DNA of 57,201 bases. It comes from Bacteriovorax stolpii (lineage in GTDB: Bacteria > Bdellovibrionota > UBA2428). Shown here piece by piece: positions 27,936 through 37,199 of this stretch. A model generated the notes under the pieces. It ran no database searches. It worked only from the letters and a program-made list of their open reading frames with translations, and was not told the origin of the DNA. How positions within the stretch are numbered: position 1 is the first letter of the stretch; the number at the start of each line of letters is the position of its first letter. Position numbers and translations under genes: made by a program. The stretch spans positions 1-57,201 of the forward strand of contig CAMCVE010000016.1 of assembly GCA_945881775.1 (NCBI GenBank), given 5' to 3'.

Positions 27936-28799
27936 CTATTTGATGAGATCTTCGTTCACGGTAACTTTGGCTTTTTTACGAAGTCCGTCGAAGTACGCGT
28001 TGAAGAGGTCTTGGCCCTTGCTTTCGCGCAGAGTGCGAACGGCGAAGTCTTTGTAGACGGCATCCATCTCTGCGTAGGGACGGCGGCCCGTGAGCTTAAT
28101 GATGTGAATACCGTAGGGGGTTTCCACGAGATCACTCACGTCGCCGATGTTTTTTAGCTTGAGTGCCGCTTCGTAGAATTCGGGCAACAACTTGTGACGC
28201 GCCCCCCAGTCCACGTCTCCGCCCGTCTTAGCGGAAGGACCTTCCGAGTACTGTTGGGCGTAATCTTCGAAAGATTTTTTGTTTGAGCGCACGATTCCGA
28301 GGATGTCTTGGGCGCGCTTGCGAAGATCTTTGAGCTCGGTTTCGCTCATTCCAGGCTTGCTCAGGAGAATAATGTGGCTTGTGCGCAAGAGAGGATTGGA
28401 GTCGTAGTACTTGCGGACCTCGGACTCAGAAATTTCGAGTGAGTCGACCTTGGGTTGGACGAAGCGACGAATGATCGCTTGATAAAGAAGAATGTCGAAC
28501 TGATCCTTGAGGGCCTGCTCTTGGTGAATTCGGAGGCGTCGGGCTTCTTGTGTGGCGAGCTCAAAGTAGATGATGTTTTTGAGGACATCTTGCTTCGAGG
28601 GAGTCGCTCCAGGGACGAGCTTTGAGTTTTGCTCGTAGCGGCGGTTGAATTCATCCAGCGAGATGCTGACCTCGTTGACGCGAACGAGAACCTTGCCGTT
28701 GTTGGCGGGAGCGGCTGCTTGCTGAGCCGACGCAACTTGGACGCCGCTAGCGAGGAGCAGGGTCGCGAGAATGGACCGGTGCAATGGGGATGAAATCAT
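27936..28799 (-). CDS. Parvulin-type (PpiC) peptidyl-prolyl isomerase
   Basis: 287 residues. The ATG at 28799 was chosen because GGAGG lies eight bases upstream; the longer frame from a TTG at 28814 would place that ribosome site inside the coding region. A signal peptide (MISSPLHRSILATLLLASG, ending ASA) leads to a SurA/PrsA-like helical N-domain, then a parvulin domain: RTSHIILLSKPG, YSEGPSAKTGGDVDWGARH, LPEFYEAALKL, and the closing VETPYGIHIIKLTGRRP. It is expected to catalyse proline isomerisation on secreted proteins. It begins a minus-strand run with the SurA-like gene three bases downstream. Confidence 0.92.
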   Translation of the reverse strand: MISSPLHRSILATLLLASGVQVASAQQAAAPANNGKVLVRVNEVSISLDEFNRRYEQNSKLVPGATPSKQDVLKNIIYFELATQEARRLRIHQEQALKDQFDILLYQAIIRRFVQPKVDSLEISESEVRKYYDSNPLLRTSHIILLSKPGMSETELKDLRKRAQDILGIVRSNKKSFEDYAQQYSEGPSAKTGGDVDWGARHKLLPEFYEAALKLKNIGDVSDLVETPYGIHIIKLTGRRPYAEMDAVYKDFAVRTLRESKGQDLFNAYFDGLRKKAKVTVNEDLIK

Positions 28800-28865
28800 T
28801 TGTCGAGCCTCCAAAACTTCTTTTGCTTTCTAGATGTTAACAGAGGGCCCTGCCAGGCGCTAGGC

Positions 28866-31800
28866 TCAGGAGCACCACGATTCGAGTTGGGCTAGAGCAC
28901 CTTCAACGCCGCGCACAACATCCAAGGCTTGGGTGGCGTTCGCGGGTCGCTTGATCAGCAGTTTTCCGTCGGGGCTGAGCTGGTAGTGCGCAGGATAACG
29001 CTTAATGCTCTCGACCATCTTCTGCGGATCAACAGGAGTTTGATCGTCGAATGTCAAAGAAACTCCTGAGCGCGAGGCCACGGCGGCGCGGATTCCCAAG
29101 CGGCGAAGCTGACACTTGATTCGCATCAGCAGATAGAGGTTTTGTACGCTGCTTGGTGGCGAACCAAAACGATCCTCAATCTCCTCGGCAATTTGCTCAA
29201 TTTCATCTTCCGTTGTCGAAGCTGCGAGGCGTCGGTAAGCCATCAGGCGCAGTCCAATTTCGGGGATGTAGGAGTCGGGAATCGAAGAATCGATTGGAAT
29301 CTGGATGTCGGGGTCTAGATGCTTCTCGAGATGCTCTCCTTTGAGTTCTGCGATGCATTCTTCGAGCAATTGTGCGTAGGTGTCGAATCCTAGAGCAGAG
29401 ATATTGCCCGATTGGCTGCGTCCCAAAAGATCACCCGCTCCTCGCATTTCGAGGTCGTGGCTGGCGATATGGAAACCAGAGCCCAGGTGCTGGTAGGCGT
29501 CGAGAATGGAGAGGCGCTCTTCTCCATCACCGCTGACCTGTCCCTTTTCGGGAATCATGAAGTATGCGAAACCACGCTCCGACGAGCGCCCCACGCGTCC
29601 GCGAAGCTGGTAGAGCTGCGAAAGGCCAAAGGCATCGGCGCGATCCACAATAAGGGTATTGGCTGAGGGAATGTCGAGGCCCGATTCGATGATCGAGGTT
29701 GTAAGAAGCAGTTGGATCTGTCCCTCGTAAAACCCAATAACGCGTTTCTCGAGATCTCTTTCTTCCATTTGTCCGTGGGCGTATTCGATTTTAACCTGAG
29801 GGAGAAGCTCTTTTAAAAAATCGAGTTCCTGAAGAATCGTTTGGACGCGGTTGTGGACGTAGAACACCTGTCCACCGCGCGCGAGTTCCTTTTCGACCGC
29901 GTCGCGAATGAGGTCCTTATTTTTGCGGGCGATGTAGGTCTTGATGCTCACGCGGTCGGCGGGCGGAGTCGAGATGAGGGAGAGCTCCTTGAGTCCCGAC
30001 ATCGCCATGTTCAAGGTGCGCGGAATGGGCGTCGCTGACATTGAGAGGACGTGGACGTTGTTCCTCAAGCGTTTGATTTTCTCTTTGTGGACGACGCCAA
30101 ACTTCTGTTCTTCGTCGATGACGAGAAGTCCGAGCTTGTGAATTTTCACGTCAGTGCTCAGCAGAGAGTGCGTGCCGACAATCACATCAACGACCCCCTC
30201 CTGCAGACCTTTGAGAGAGTCGGCCCGCTCTTTCGTTGTTTTGAATCGAGAGAGCCCCGCCACTCGAAATCCAAAGGGCGTGAGACGTTTTCTGAATGTT
30301 GCCTCGTGCTGGACCGCGAGAAGCGTCGTGGGCACAAGCACAGCGACTTGATAACCGCTTGCGATCGCAGCGTGAGCGACTCGAAGGGCGACCTCGGTTT
30401 TTCCGTAGCCCACGTCGCCACAAACAAGACGGTCCATCGGCTGGGGACCCTCAATGTTGCGAAGACAGTCTTGGATGGCTTTCATCTGATCTTCGGTCTC
30501 AGAGTAAGGGAAGCTTGCGGCAAACGCTTCGAGAGTCTCCTTGGGGGGTTTGATCTCGGGGCCTCGAGCTAGAGAACGAATCGAGTAAAGATGAAGCAAC
30601 TCGCCCGCGATCGACTGGAGTTCTTTTTTGACTTTGGCGCGTTTTGTCTGCCAGGTTTGTCCGCCCATGCGATCGAGGGCGACTCCCTCGTTGGCGGTGG
30701 AGTGTTTTTGGATGAGGCTCAGGCGCGTGACTGGAACAAAGAGCTTGTTGCCGTCTTTGTATTCGATCTCGACAAGCTCCGTTGGGATGCCGGCGAAATC
30801 CATGATCTTGAGGCCCATATAGCGACCCACGCCGTGTTCGATGTGGACGACGTGGTCGCCCGCGTTCAAGTCAAAGAGGGCGAACTCACCGCTTAAGACT
30901 GAGCGGGTGCTCTTGCGCGGGGTTTTTGGACTGGAACGCTTCTTCTTGGTCCCAAAAATTGTGTCGCCGGTGATGAAGTTCCAGCGCCTTTCGGGATCGC
31001 GGAACCCTGTGGTCTGACCGCTGATGAGGCCAACAGCTCGAGGGGCTTCACTTGAGGACTCCGTCCAGTTCAACGCGGGCGAAGGCGGGGCGAGTAGGAT
31101 TCCATGTTGTTCTAGAAGAAAACTCAGGCGCTCTAGTTGAGCGTCGTTTCGCGTGACGAGCACCACGGATTCTCCATTTTCGAAACTTTTACGAAGCTCT
31201 TGAAGCAGGGGGCCCAGTGGAGTTTGTGAGTGATCTTTTCGAGACTGAGAAAGCTCGGAGTCGAGGAGGTCATGTCCCGTCAACGAAGATTCGGTGTGGT
31301 CGGTGGGTTGATAATTGAGGCCAGAGGTCTTTTTGTAGCTGAGCCAAAGCGGCGAGGTGGCCATCGCGCGTCGGAGTTTTTCCATCTGGGTTTCGAGATC
31401 GACAAGAAATTTTGAAGATTCCGGAACCCACTCGCCCTCTTCGAGCGCAAGCGCGAGCTCGCGCTCCATCTCTTTGAGAGAAGCGACGAGAATTCCTTCA
31501 AGTGCATGAGCCTCGATGACGACGTCGATTCGCGGCAGAAAATCCAAAAGCCCGCCGAGCTCGCAGCCCTGAAGTGCGGACAAAAACGGTCCCCAATAGT
31601 CGATTTCTTGGAAGAGGCTCTGCTGTGCAAAGCGCGTGAGAAGGGCCTCGCGGTCCTCGAGGCTGCGTTTTTGAGAGCGGATTTCGGATTTGAGCGCCTG
31701 AAGGACGGGAGGAATTTCTTTACCCGAAGGAAACACGAACTCGCGGGCCGGGCCGACCACGAGCTCTTTGAGGTCGCCGAGCTTTCTTTGGGATTCGGGA

Positions 31801-32357
31801 TGAAAGCTTCTGAGTGAGGCGACCGCATCGTCGAGAATTTCGACCCGAACCGGGGAGAGGTGCGTCGAAGGGAAAAGATCCATGACAGCGCCACGAAGCG
31901 CAAACTGTCCGGGATTCTCAACAAGTTCGGAGGGAAGATAACCCCGCGCTGCAAGGCTTTCGCGAAGGGCCTCGCGGTCGATCGGAGCCCCGACCTTTAA
32001 GGGGAAAGAATGTTGCGAAAAGAAATCAAAGTCGGGAGTCTTTTGGGCAAGTGCTGCGGATGGGATGAGAATGAGGTGGCGGGTTTTTGGGTTCTCTAGG
32101 GAAAATGTGAGAGCCTTGAGTCGCTCCCACCGGGTGGTCGACGCCGGTCCGCGGTTTCGGAGAAGGTCCGTTTCAAAAGGAGGCAATATTGAAACGGCAA
32201 GATGAGCGTCCCAGGACAAGATATCGTCTCGCAGGCTCTCGGCCCAATCAAGGTCCGGAACGAGAACCCAGTGGCTCCGGGGTGCACGTGTGCCGTGCCA
32301 AAGCTCCCACGCAACAGCGCTGAGGTTGGGCAATTTTCCCAGATAGCGCGATGTCAA
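28866..32357 (-). CDS. mfd: Transcription-repair coupling factor Mfd
   Basis: Mfd removes RNA polymerase stalled at lesions and recruits UvrA. 1163 residues, full length. Order seen: UvrB-homology N-domain, RNA polymerase-interacting CarD-like domain (LNAGDHVVHIEHGVGRYMGL), superfamily 2 translocase with Walker A CGDVGYGKTEVA (about residue 646), the DEEQ box in VIDEEQKFGV (about 749), HVLSMSATPIPRTLNMA, and QLRGRVGRSSERGFAY, then the C-terminal TRCF domain. The start is TTG at 32357, with AGGAGG about eleven bases upstream. With uvrA it brackets the minus-strand block 22.3-32.4 kb. Transcribed divergently from the nuo genes. Confidence 0.97.
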   Translation of the reverse strand: MTSRYLGKLPNLSAVAWELWHGTRAPRSHWVLVPDLDWAESLRDDILSWDAHLAVSILPPFETDLLRNRGPASTTRWERLKALTFSLENPKTRHLILIPSAALAQKTPDFDFFSQHSFPLKVGAPIDREALRESLAARGYLPSELVENPGQFALRGAVMDLFPSTHLSPVRVEILDDAVASLRSFHPESQRKLGDLKELVVGPAREFVFPSGKEIPPVLQALKSEIRSQKRSLEDREALLTRFAQQSLFQEIDYWGPFLSALQGCELGGLLDFLPRIDVVIEAHALEGILVASLKEMERELALALEEGEWVPESSKFLVDLETQMEKLRRAMATSPLWLSYKKTSGLNYQPTDHTESSLTGHDLLDSELSQSRKDHSQTPLGPLLQELRKSFENGESVVLVTRNDAQLERLSFLLEQHGILLAPPSPALNWTESSSEAPRAVGLISGQTTGFRDPERRWNFITGDTIFGTKKKRSSPKTPRKSTRSVLSGEFALFDLNAGDHVVHIEHGVGRYMGLKIMDFAGIPTELVEIEYKDGNKLFVPVTRLSLIQKHSTANEGVALDRMGGQTWQTKRAKVKKELQSIAGELLHLYSIRSLARGPEIKPPKETLEAFAASFPYSETEDQMKAIQDCLRNIEGPQPMDRLVCGDVGYGKTEVALRVAHAAIASGYQVAVLVPTTLLAVQHEATFRKRLTPFGFRVAGLSRFKTTKERADSLKGLQEGVVDVIVGTHSLLSTDVKIHKLGLLVIDEEQKFGVVHKEKIKRLRNNVHVLSMSATPIPRTLNMAMSGLKELSLISTPPADRVSIKTYIARKNKDLIRDAVEKELARGGQVFYVHNRVQTILQELDFLKELLPQVKIEYAHGQMEERDLEKRVIGFYEGQIQLLLTTSIIESGLDIPSANTLIVDRADAFGLSQLYQLRGRVGRSSERGFAYFMIPEKGQVSGDGEERLSILDAYQHLGSGFHIASHDLEMRGAGDLLGRSQSGNISALGFDTYAQLLEECIAELKGEHLEKHLDPDIQIPIDSSIPDSYIPEIGLRLMAYRRLAASTTEDEIEQIAEEIEDRFGSPPSSVQNLYLLMRIKCQLRRLGIRAAVASRSGVSLTFDDQTPVDPQKMVESIKRYPAHYQLSPDGKLLIKRPANATQALDVVRGVEGALAQLESWCS

Positions 32358-32622
32358 AGTCCGGAGCCCTCCTCGCGTGAGCCCTCCACTTTCAAGGTAA
32401 TTGATTGGAACTTCAAGCGCTTAAGAGTCTCCAGAGAAATTAGCCGCCCTGCGGCATGGAGCCGTGGCCTGCGGGGCTTAGTCCCTGTCTGCGTGAAGGT
32501 TTGAGGCGGAATAAATGTTGGGTTTTGGAGGCCTCAAGCTGCGCTCTAGGTGCTTGTTAGGATTCAATTTTTTCCAGCGACATAGAGTTGTCACTTTGGA
32601 AACCTATGGTAGAAATTCAGGG
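32358..32622. other. Divergent intergenic region between mfd and nuoA
   Basis: 265 bp without a convincing gene; it must hold the promoters for mfd (minus) and the first nuo cluster (plus). A possible plus-strand promoter reads TTGTCA at 32588-32593, then a 16-bp spacer and TAGAAA at 32610-32615, which would put transcription start almost at the nuoA ATG. The open frame running in from 32515 is only the unblocked upstream part of nuoA. Confidence 0.4.
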
Positions 32623-33054
32623 ATGCTTCAAGAGTTTGGCAACGCCCTGTCATTTGTCCTTCTCGCGGCAATTCTTCCTCCGCTGATTTTATTCATCGGA
32701 AAGTTTTTCCGTCCAAGTTTTCCGCATGAAGGAAAATTGACGACCTACGAATGTGGCGAGCTCCCCGAGGGCTCTGCCTATGTCATGTTCAACAACCGCT
32801 TTTACCTTGTGGCGATTGTCTTCCTCGTCTTCGACGTCGAAGTCGCCCTGCTTTTTCCGGTCCTTCTTTTGTTTCGTGAGGCGATCGACATCGGGGGCAA
32901 TACGGCGGCTCAGGTTTTTGCCCTCGCGTTTGCCTTCCTCGGCGTTCTTTTTATTGGCCTGGTGTACGAGTGGAAAACGGGCGATATCGACTGGGTTCGT
33001 GACGCCGAAGATCGTCGTAAACATCTTGAAACCCTAGAAAAGGCGCCTCAATGA
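32623..33054 (+). CDS. nuoA: NADH-quinone oxidoreductase subunit A (set 1)
   Basis: Small membrane subunit of respiratory complex I that shapes the quinone-site loop. 143 residues from ATG 32623, with three helices (about 8-28, 65-88, 98-120). Diagnostic TTYECGELPEGSAY (Cys of the TM1-2 loop) and LVFDVEVALLFP, the family's conserved acidic TM2. The ATG has no well-spaced Shine-Dalgarno, so either a leaderless or poorly translated message is possible. Its stop overlaps the nuoH start (ATGA). In most genomes nuoB follows; here nuoB to nuoG are missing and nuoH comes next. Confidence 0.93.
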   Translation: MLQEFGNALSFVLLAAILPPLILFIGKFFRPSFPHEGKLTTYECGELPEGSAYVMFNNRFYLVAIVFLVFDVEVALLFPVLLLFREAIDIGGNTAAQVFALAFAFLGVLFIGLVYEWKTGDIDWVRDAEDRRKHLETLEKAPQ

Positions 33055-34205
33055 GTCTTGCGGAATTTCTCAGCGGCATAAACCAGCTTTTGGGCACGGG
33101 CATTCCCATGGCCCTCTTTTCAATTCTTTCGGCGGTTATCGTCCTTCTTTTGTTTGCGATGCCGGTGGGTGGATTCTGCACCTATCTCGAGCGTAAGGTT
33201 GCTGCGGACTTCCAGGAGCGCATTGGCCCCAACCGGGTTGGCCCCATTGGCTTGCTCCAGTTCTTTGCGGACGGAATTAAGATGTTCCTCAAAGAGGACT
33301 CAATTTCGAAGAACGCGGATCGTTGGATTTACAACTTCGCACCCTCTCTCGTCATGGCGGGTTCTTTCGGGGCCTTTGCGGCCGTTCCGTTCTCCGCTTA
33401 CATCATCGGTGCTGACCTGGATATCGGTGTCTTCTACGCGATGGCTCTCGGTTCGCTGGTCTCGCTGGGAGTTCTTCTCGGAGCCTGGTCTTCGGACAAC
33501 AAGTGGTCTCTGATTGGCGGCATGCGCGGCGCTGCGCAGATCGTGTCTTACGAAATTCCCTTGGGCCTATCGGTTCTGAGCATCATCACCGTCTGTGGTT
33601 CCATGAGCCTGCATCAACTCGTTGCTCAGCAGGCCTGGCCGACTCCCGGTGGCGAAGGACATTTTTGGAACGTCTTCCATAATCCCTTTCTCTTCGTGAA
33701 CTTCTTCATCTATTTCACAGCGGCACTCGCGGAATGCAATCGCACTCCTTTCGACCTTCCCGAGGCGGAATCAGAGCTTGTGAGCGGCTTCAATACAGAG
33801 TTTAGCGGGATGCGTTTCGGGCTCTATGCTCTTTCGGAATTTGCAGACGTGATTCTCTTTGCCTGCATAGCGACCGCGATTTTCCTTGGTGGCTGGCATG
33901 TGCCGTTCTTCAATCTACAGTCTCTTGATATCGGGCTCAGTGTGGGCGAGCTGGATCTCAATCCTCTCGTTCAGTCGGTGCTCATGATTGGCGTCTTCTT
34001 GTTTAAGGTTTCGGTGCTGGTCTTCGTGGTGATGTGGCTTCGCTGGACGCTACCTCGTCTCCGCGTAGACCAGCTCATGAATCTTTGTTGGAAATATCTG
34101 ATTCCGATTTCGTTCTTTAACCTTATCGGAGCGGCGGTTTGGACTTGGGCCTTTGGTGGCCGCAGTCTGCTCCAGTTGCTCGGACAGGTTCTTGGGGTGT
34201 CCTAA
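33051..34205 (+). CDS. nuoH: NADH-quinone oxidoreductase subunit H (set 1)
   Basis: Membrane subunit at the junction of the arms, lining the quinone chamber. 384 residues, about eight helices. Diagnostic YLERKVAADFQERIGPNRVGP (split as ERKVAADFQ and RIGPNRVGPIG), and the charged cytoplasmic loop ECNRTPFDLPEAESELVSG followed by FNTEFSGMRFG, where set 2 and most homologues have YHTEYSG. The long periplasmic stretch QQAWPTPGGEGHFWNVF is absent from the second copy. The start overlaps nuoA by four bases and the stop shares one base with nuoJ. Confidence 0.95.
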   Translation: MSLAEFLSGINQLLGTGIPMALFSILSAVIVLLLFAMPVGGFCTYLERKVAADFQERIGPNRVGPIGLLQFFADGIKMFLKEDSISKNADRWIYNFAPSLVMAGSFGAFAAVPFSAYIIGADLDIGVFYAMALGSLVSLGVLLGAWSSDNKWSLIGGMRGAAQIVSYEIPLGLSVLSIITVCGSMSLHQLVAQQAWPTPGGEGHFWNVFHNPFLFVNFFIYFTAALAECNRTPFDLPEAESELVSGFNTEFSGMRFGLYALSEFADVILFACIATAIFLGGWHVPFFNLQSLDIGLSVGELDLNPLVQSVLMIGVFLFKVSVLVFVVMWLRWTLPRLRVDQLMNLCWKYLIPISFFNLIGAAVWTWAFGGRSLLQLLGQVLGVS

Positions 34206-34744
34206 TGGCAGTTTCAGACCTTTTTGTTGCGTTTTGTTTTTTGCTGGGCGGAGCGGCCGCTTTTTTTACAGCCTTTCATCCCAACATTCTCTATGCGGCG
34301 ATTTCGTTGATCGGGTCACTTGTGGCGGTTGCGGGTCTTTATGGAGCGCTAGGGGCTGACTTCCTGGCCGCCGCGCAGCTCATCATTTATGTCGGCGGCA
34401 TTCTGATCGTCATCCTCTTCGCGGTCATGATGTCGGAAGACATCTATAAGAGACGGTTTTTTGAAGGAGCCAAGAAATATTTCCTCCCGGCTCTGGCCGC
34501 GGCGATTACATTCGCGGGTCTCGTGAAGATTACGCTGAGCGCGGATTGGTCGGGCGCAACCAAGCCCGACTTCGAGCCCACATCGCGAGCGATGGGTTGG
34601 GCCCTCGTGGGACCCTACGCCCTGGTGTTTCAATATGTGGTTGTTGTGCTGCTTTCGGGACTGATTGGTGCCGTGATCATCGCGCGCCCGGCCCTCAAAA
34701 TGAAAAAAATCGACGAAGATCTCGAAAGACTGGGAGAAGACTGA
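34205..34744 (+). CDS. nuoJ: NADH-quinone oxidoreductase subunit J (set 1)
   Basis: 179 residues from ATG 34205, the choice forced by the TAATG junction with nuoH. Five membrane helices; the family motif with conserved glycines and a pi-bulge helix reads QLIIYVGGILIVILFAVMM, the segment that links the quinone site to the antiporter subunits. The C-terminus ends in a charged helix MKKIDEDLERLGED. nuoK follows two bases later. The nuoI ferredoxin subunit, normally between nuoH and nuoJ, is missing. Confidence 0.94.
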   Translation: MAVSDLFVAFCFLLGGAAAFFTAFHPNILYAAISLIGSLVAVAGLYGALGADFLAAAQLIIYVGGILIVILFAVMMSEDIYKRRFFEGAKKYFLPALAAAITFAGLVKITLSADWSGATKPDFEPTSRAMGWALVGPYALVFQYVVVVLLSGLIGAVIIARPALKMKKIDEDLERLGED

Positions 34745-34746
34745 AA

Positions 34747-35082
34747 ATGGCTGGCCTTGCGACATATCTTCCGGCGTATCTCATTTTCGCTCTTCTGCTC
34801 TTTTCCTTTGGCCTGATTGCAGCGCTTGCACGCCGGAGCGCTATCGGAATTTTTATGGGCGTGGAGCTCATGCTCAACGGCGCAGCCCTGAACTTCGTGG
34901 CTTTTCAGGCTCTGCGCAAGGGCGTGATCGCCAACGACAGCTGGCTCCATGGACACATCTTCAGTCTATTTATCATTGTTCTAGCTGCTATTGAGGCCGC
35001 CGTGGCGCTGGCGATTGTCTTGCGAGTCTTCGGATCGCGCCAAACAATCGATGCCGATCGCGCGGACCAACTGAGGGGATGA
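34747..35082 (+). CDS. nuoK: NADH-quinone oxidoreductase subunit K (set 1)
   Basis: 111 residues from ATG 34747 (GGAGAAG eight bases upstream). Three helices of the MrpC-like fold. Both conserved membrane glutamates used in proton transfer are present: in MGVELMLNGAALNFVAF (helix 2) and in VLAAIEAAVALAIVLRVF (helix 3). A polar loop KGVIANDSWLHG between them is slightly longer than in the second copy. Confidence 0.94.
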   Translation: MAGLATYLPAYLIFALLLFSFGLIAALARRSAIGIFMGVELMLNGAALNFVAFQALRKGVIANDSWLHGHIFSLFIIVLAAIEAAVALAIVLRVFGSRQTIDADRADQLRG

Positions 35083-35099
35083 GCGGGGTTATATAAGAG

Positions 35100-37196
35100 A
35101 TGAACGACATGTTGGTGAATCTAGCTTTAGCGATCGTCCTGCTCCCGCTCTCAGCCTATTTCATTCTAACGGTGGTTGGAGACCGCCTTCCCCGCCAGGG
35201 AGATTGGCTCAGCACCGGCGCAATTTTTGGATCCTTCTTGTGCGCACTTCGCATTTTTGGGGAGATGTGGTCGAGTTTCGATCCTGCTTGGGTTGTTCAG
35301 AAAACCTGGGCCTGGATGGATCTTTCGACTCTGAATGTGCCCTGGAAGCTCGAGATGGGTGTTCGCCTGGACAACATTTCTGCGACGATGCTTCTTATGG
35401 TCACTCTTTGCGCGACCCTGATTCATCTCTTCTCCACGGGCTACATGCGCGATCACCACGGAAAGCCCGAAGATGGCTACCGTTACACGAGCTTCTTTTC
35501 TTATCTTTCGCTGTTTACCGCTGCGATGCTTGGGCTCGTGATCTCGGATAACTTTTTCTCGCTCTTTATGTGCTGGGAAGTGATGGGGCTTTGCTCTTAT
35601 CTTCTTATTGGCTTCTATCGTCACAAGCCTTCGGCCGCGAACGCGTCCCTCAAGGCTTTCATGACCACTCGGGTCGGCGACCTCGGTCTCTTCCTCGGTC
35701 TTCTCGCAATGTTTGCGATTTTGAAGTCCTTCCGCTTCGACGATGTTTACGCCGGAATCAACTCCGGGGCTTTCTCTACTGAGACGATCGTGGGTGTCTC
35801 GGCGGCCTTCTTTATTGGTCTCGGTATTTTTATCGGGACTGTCGGAAAATCCGCACAGTTTCCGCTTCAGATTTGGCTCCCTGACGCGATGGAAGGTCCT
35901 ACTCCTGTCTCTGCGCTCATCCATGCGGCGACGATGGTTTCTGCGGGCATCTATCTTATTATCCGCATTTTCCCGATGCTCGAGTACGGCGGCGTTCTTC
36001 CGATCGTGGCTTATGTCGGCGGCTTTACTTGCTTCTTCGCGGCCATTCTTGCCATCAAACAAAACGACATCAAGAAGGTGCTCGCGTACTCGACACTCTC
36101 ACAGCTTGGCTACATGGTTCTTGCTCTTGGGGTCGGGGCCTACTCGGTGGGATTCTTCCACTTGATCACGCACGCTGTTTTCAAGGCGTGCCTTTTCATG
36201 GCGTCGGGCGCGGTGATCTATGCCATGCACCATGAGCAAGATATGCGACACATGGGTGGCCTCAAGAAAAAGCTGCCGATCACGTTCGCCTGTATGCTCA
36301 TCACAACTCTAGCCATTTCGGGAGTGCCGGGTTTTAGCGGGTTTGCTTCGAAGGACCTCATCCTGGGGAACGTCATGGGCTACGCTCATCTGCACCCGCA
36401 GCATTATTTGCTCGTGTTCTTCGGTTTTGCGACGGCTGCCATGACCGCCTTCTATATGTTCCGTCTCATCTTCATGACGTTCTGGGGAGAGCCCCACGAT
36501 CATCACCACTATGATGAAGCTCATGAAGTTTCTTGGAACATGTGGCTGCCGCTCGCAATCCTAGCTAGCCTCTCGTTCTGTGTCGTTTATACGGGATCCA
36601 TTACGGGACTGGGTTTCGATAAGATTTTTGGAAGCGCCAACGAGTGGATCTTAAAACTCAATCCAGCGCCCATGGTGGAAGGCGCTGAAGGGTCGCGCCT
36701 TGCACTTGAAGAAGCCGCTCACCACGCTCACGTGCCCACAATGATTCTCTCTATTATTCTGGCAGGTGCTGGAATCCTCTTTAGCTATTTGGTCTACGGT
36801 TCCAAAAAGATCAGCGCAGCTAAGCTCGAGAGCCTCTGGCCTCGCTTTGTTCAAAGGGCGATCGACAATCTGTATTACTTCGACGCTTTCTACATCAAGG
36901 TTCTGATCAAAAAGATCTTCCTTCCGTTCTCAGACAAGAACGCCAAATTTGATGACGCTGTCATCGACCGCGTGATGGTCGATGGCTGGAAAGACGCCAC
37001 GATGGTCGGTCAAAAAGCCTCCGGCATCTTCGATGACATGGTTATCGACGGAGTCATGGTTGACGGGGCGGGCGGAGCTTTCCCGACGGCAATCGGCTCA
37101 AGTTTGCGTCATTTACAAAACGGTAAGGTTCAGCGCTACCTGATGGTCGCTGTCGTCGCTCTCATGTTGCTATTTCTATTCAGAGGGGTTGTTTGA
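35100..37196 (+). CDS. nuoL: NADH-quinone oxidoreductase subunit L (set 1)
   Basis: Distal antiporter-like proton pump subunit with the long lateral helix. 698 residues, longer than the 645 of the second copy. Key residues present: Glu in MCWEVMGLCSYLLIG (helix 5), Lys in TVGKSAQFPLQIWLPDAM (helix 7), and Lys in FASKDLILG (helix 12). The His-rich loops PHDHHHYDEAHE and EEAAHHAHVP occur before the lateral helix. The C-terminal lateral/amphipathic region contains a repeated unit, DDAVIDRVMVDGW (618-630) and DDMVIDGVMVDGA (645-657), then a last membrane helix. 17 bases after nuoK. Confidence 0.96.
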   Translation: MNDMLVNLALAIVLLPLSAYFILTVVGDRLPRQGDWLSTGAIFGSFLCALRIFGEMWSSFDPAWVVQKTWAWMDLSTLNVPWKLEMGVRLDNISATMLLMVTLCATLIHLFSTGYMRDHHGKPEDGYRYTSFFSYLSLFTAAMLGLVISDNFFSLFMCWEVMGLCSYLLIGFYRHKPSAANASLKAFMTTRVGDLGLFLGLLAMFAILKSFRFDDVYAGINSGAFSTETIVGVSAAFFIGLGIFIGTVGKSAQFPLQIWLPDAMEGPTPVSALIHAATMVSAGIYLIIRIFPMLEYGGVLPIVAYVGGFTCFFAAILAIKQNDIKKVLAYSTLSQLGYMVLALGVGAYSVGFFHLITHAVFKACLFMASGAVIYAMHHEQDMRHMGGLKKKLPITFACMLITTLAISGVPGFSGFASKDLILGNVMGYAHLHPQHYLLVFFGFATAAMTAFYMFRLIFMTFWGEPHDHHHYDEAHEVSWNMWLPLAILASLSFCVVYTGSITGLGFDKIFGSANEWILKLNPAPMVEGAEGSRLALEEAAHHAHVPTMILSIILAGAGILFSYLVYGSKKISAAKLESLWPRFVQRAIDNLYYFDAFYIKVLIKKIFLPFSDKNAKFDDAVIDRVMVDGWKDATMVGQKASGIFDDMVIDGVMVDGAGGAFPTAIGSSLRHLQNGKVQRYLMVAVVALMLLFLFRGVV

Positions 37197-37199
37197 TCT

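Noticed and set aside
35166-36062. 298-codon open frame on the minus strand
   Set aside because: Antisense to nuoL of set 1; highly charged translation is a mirror of membrane-protein codons.
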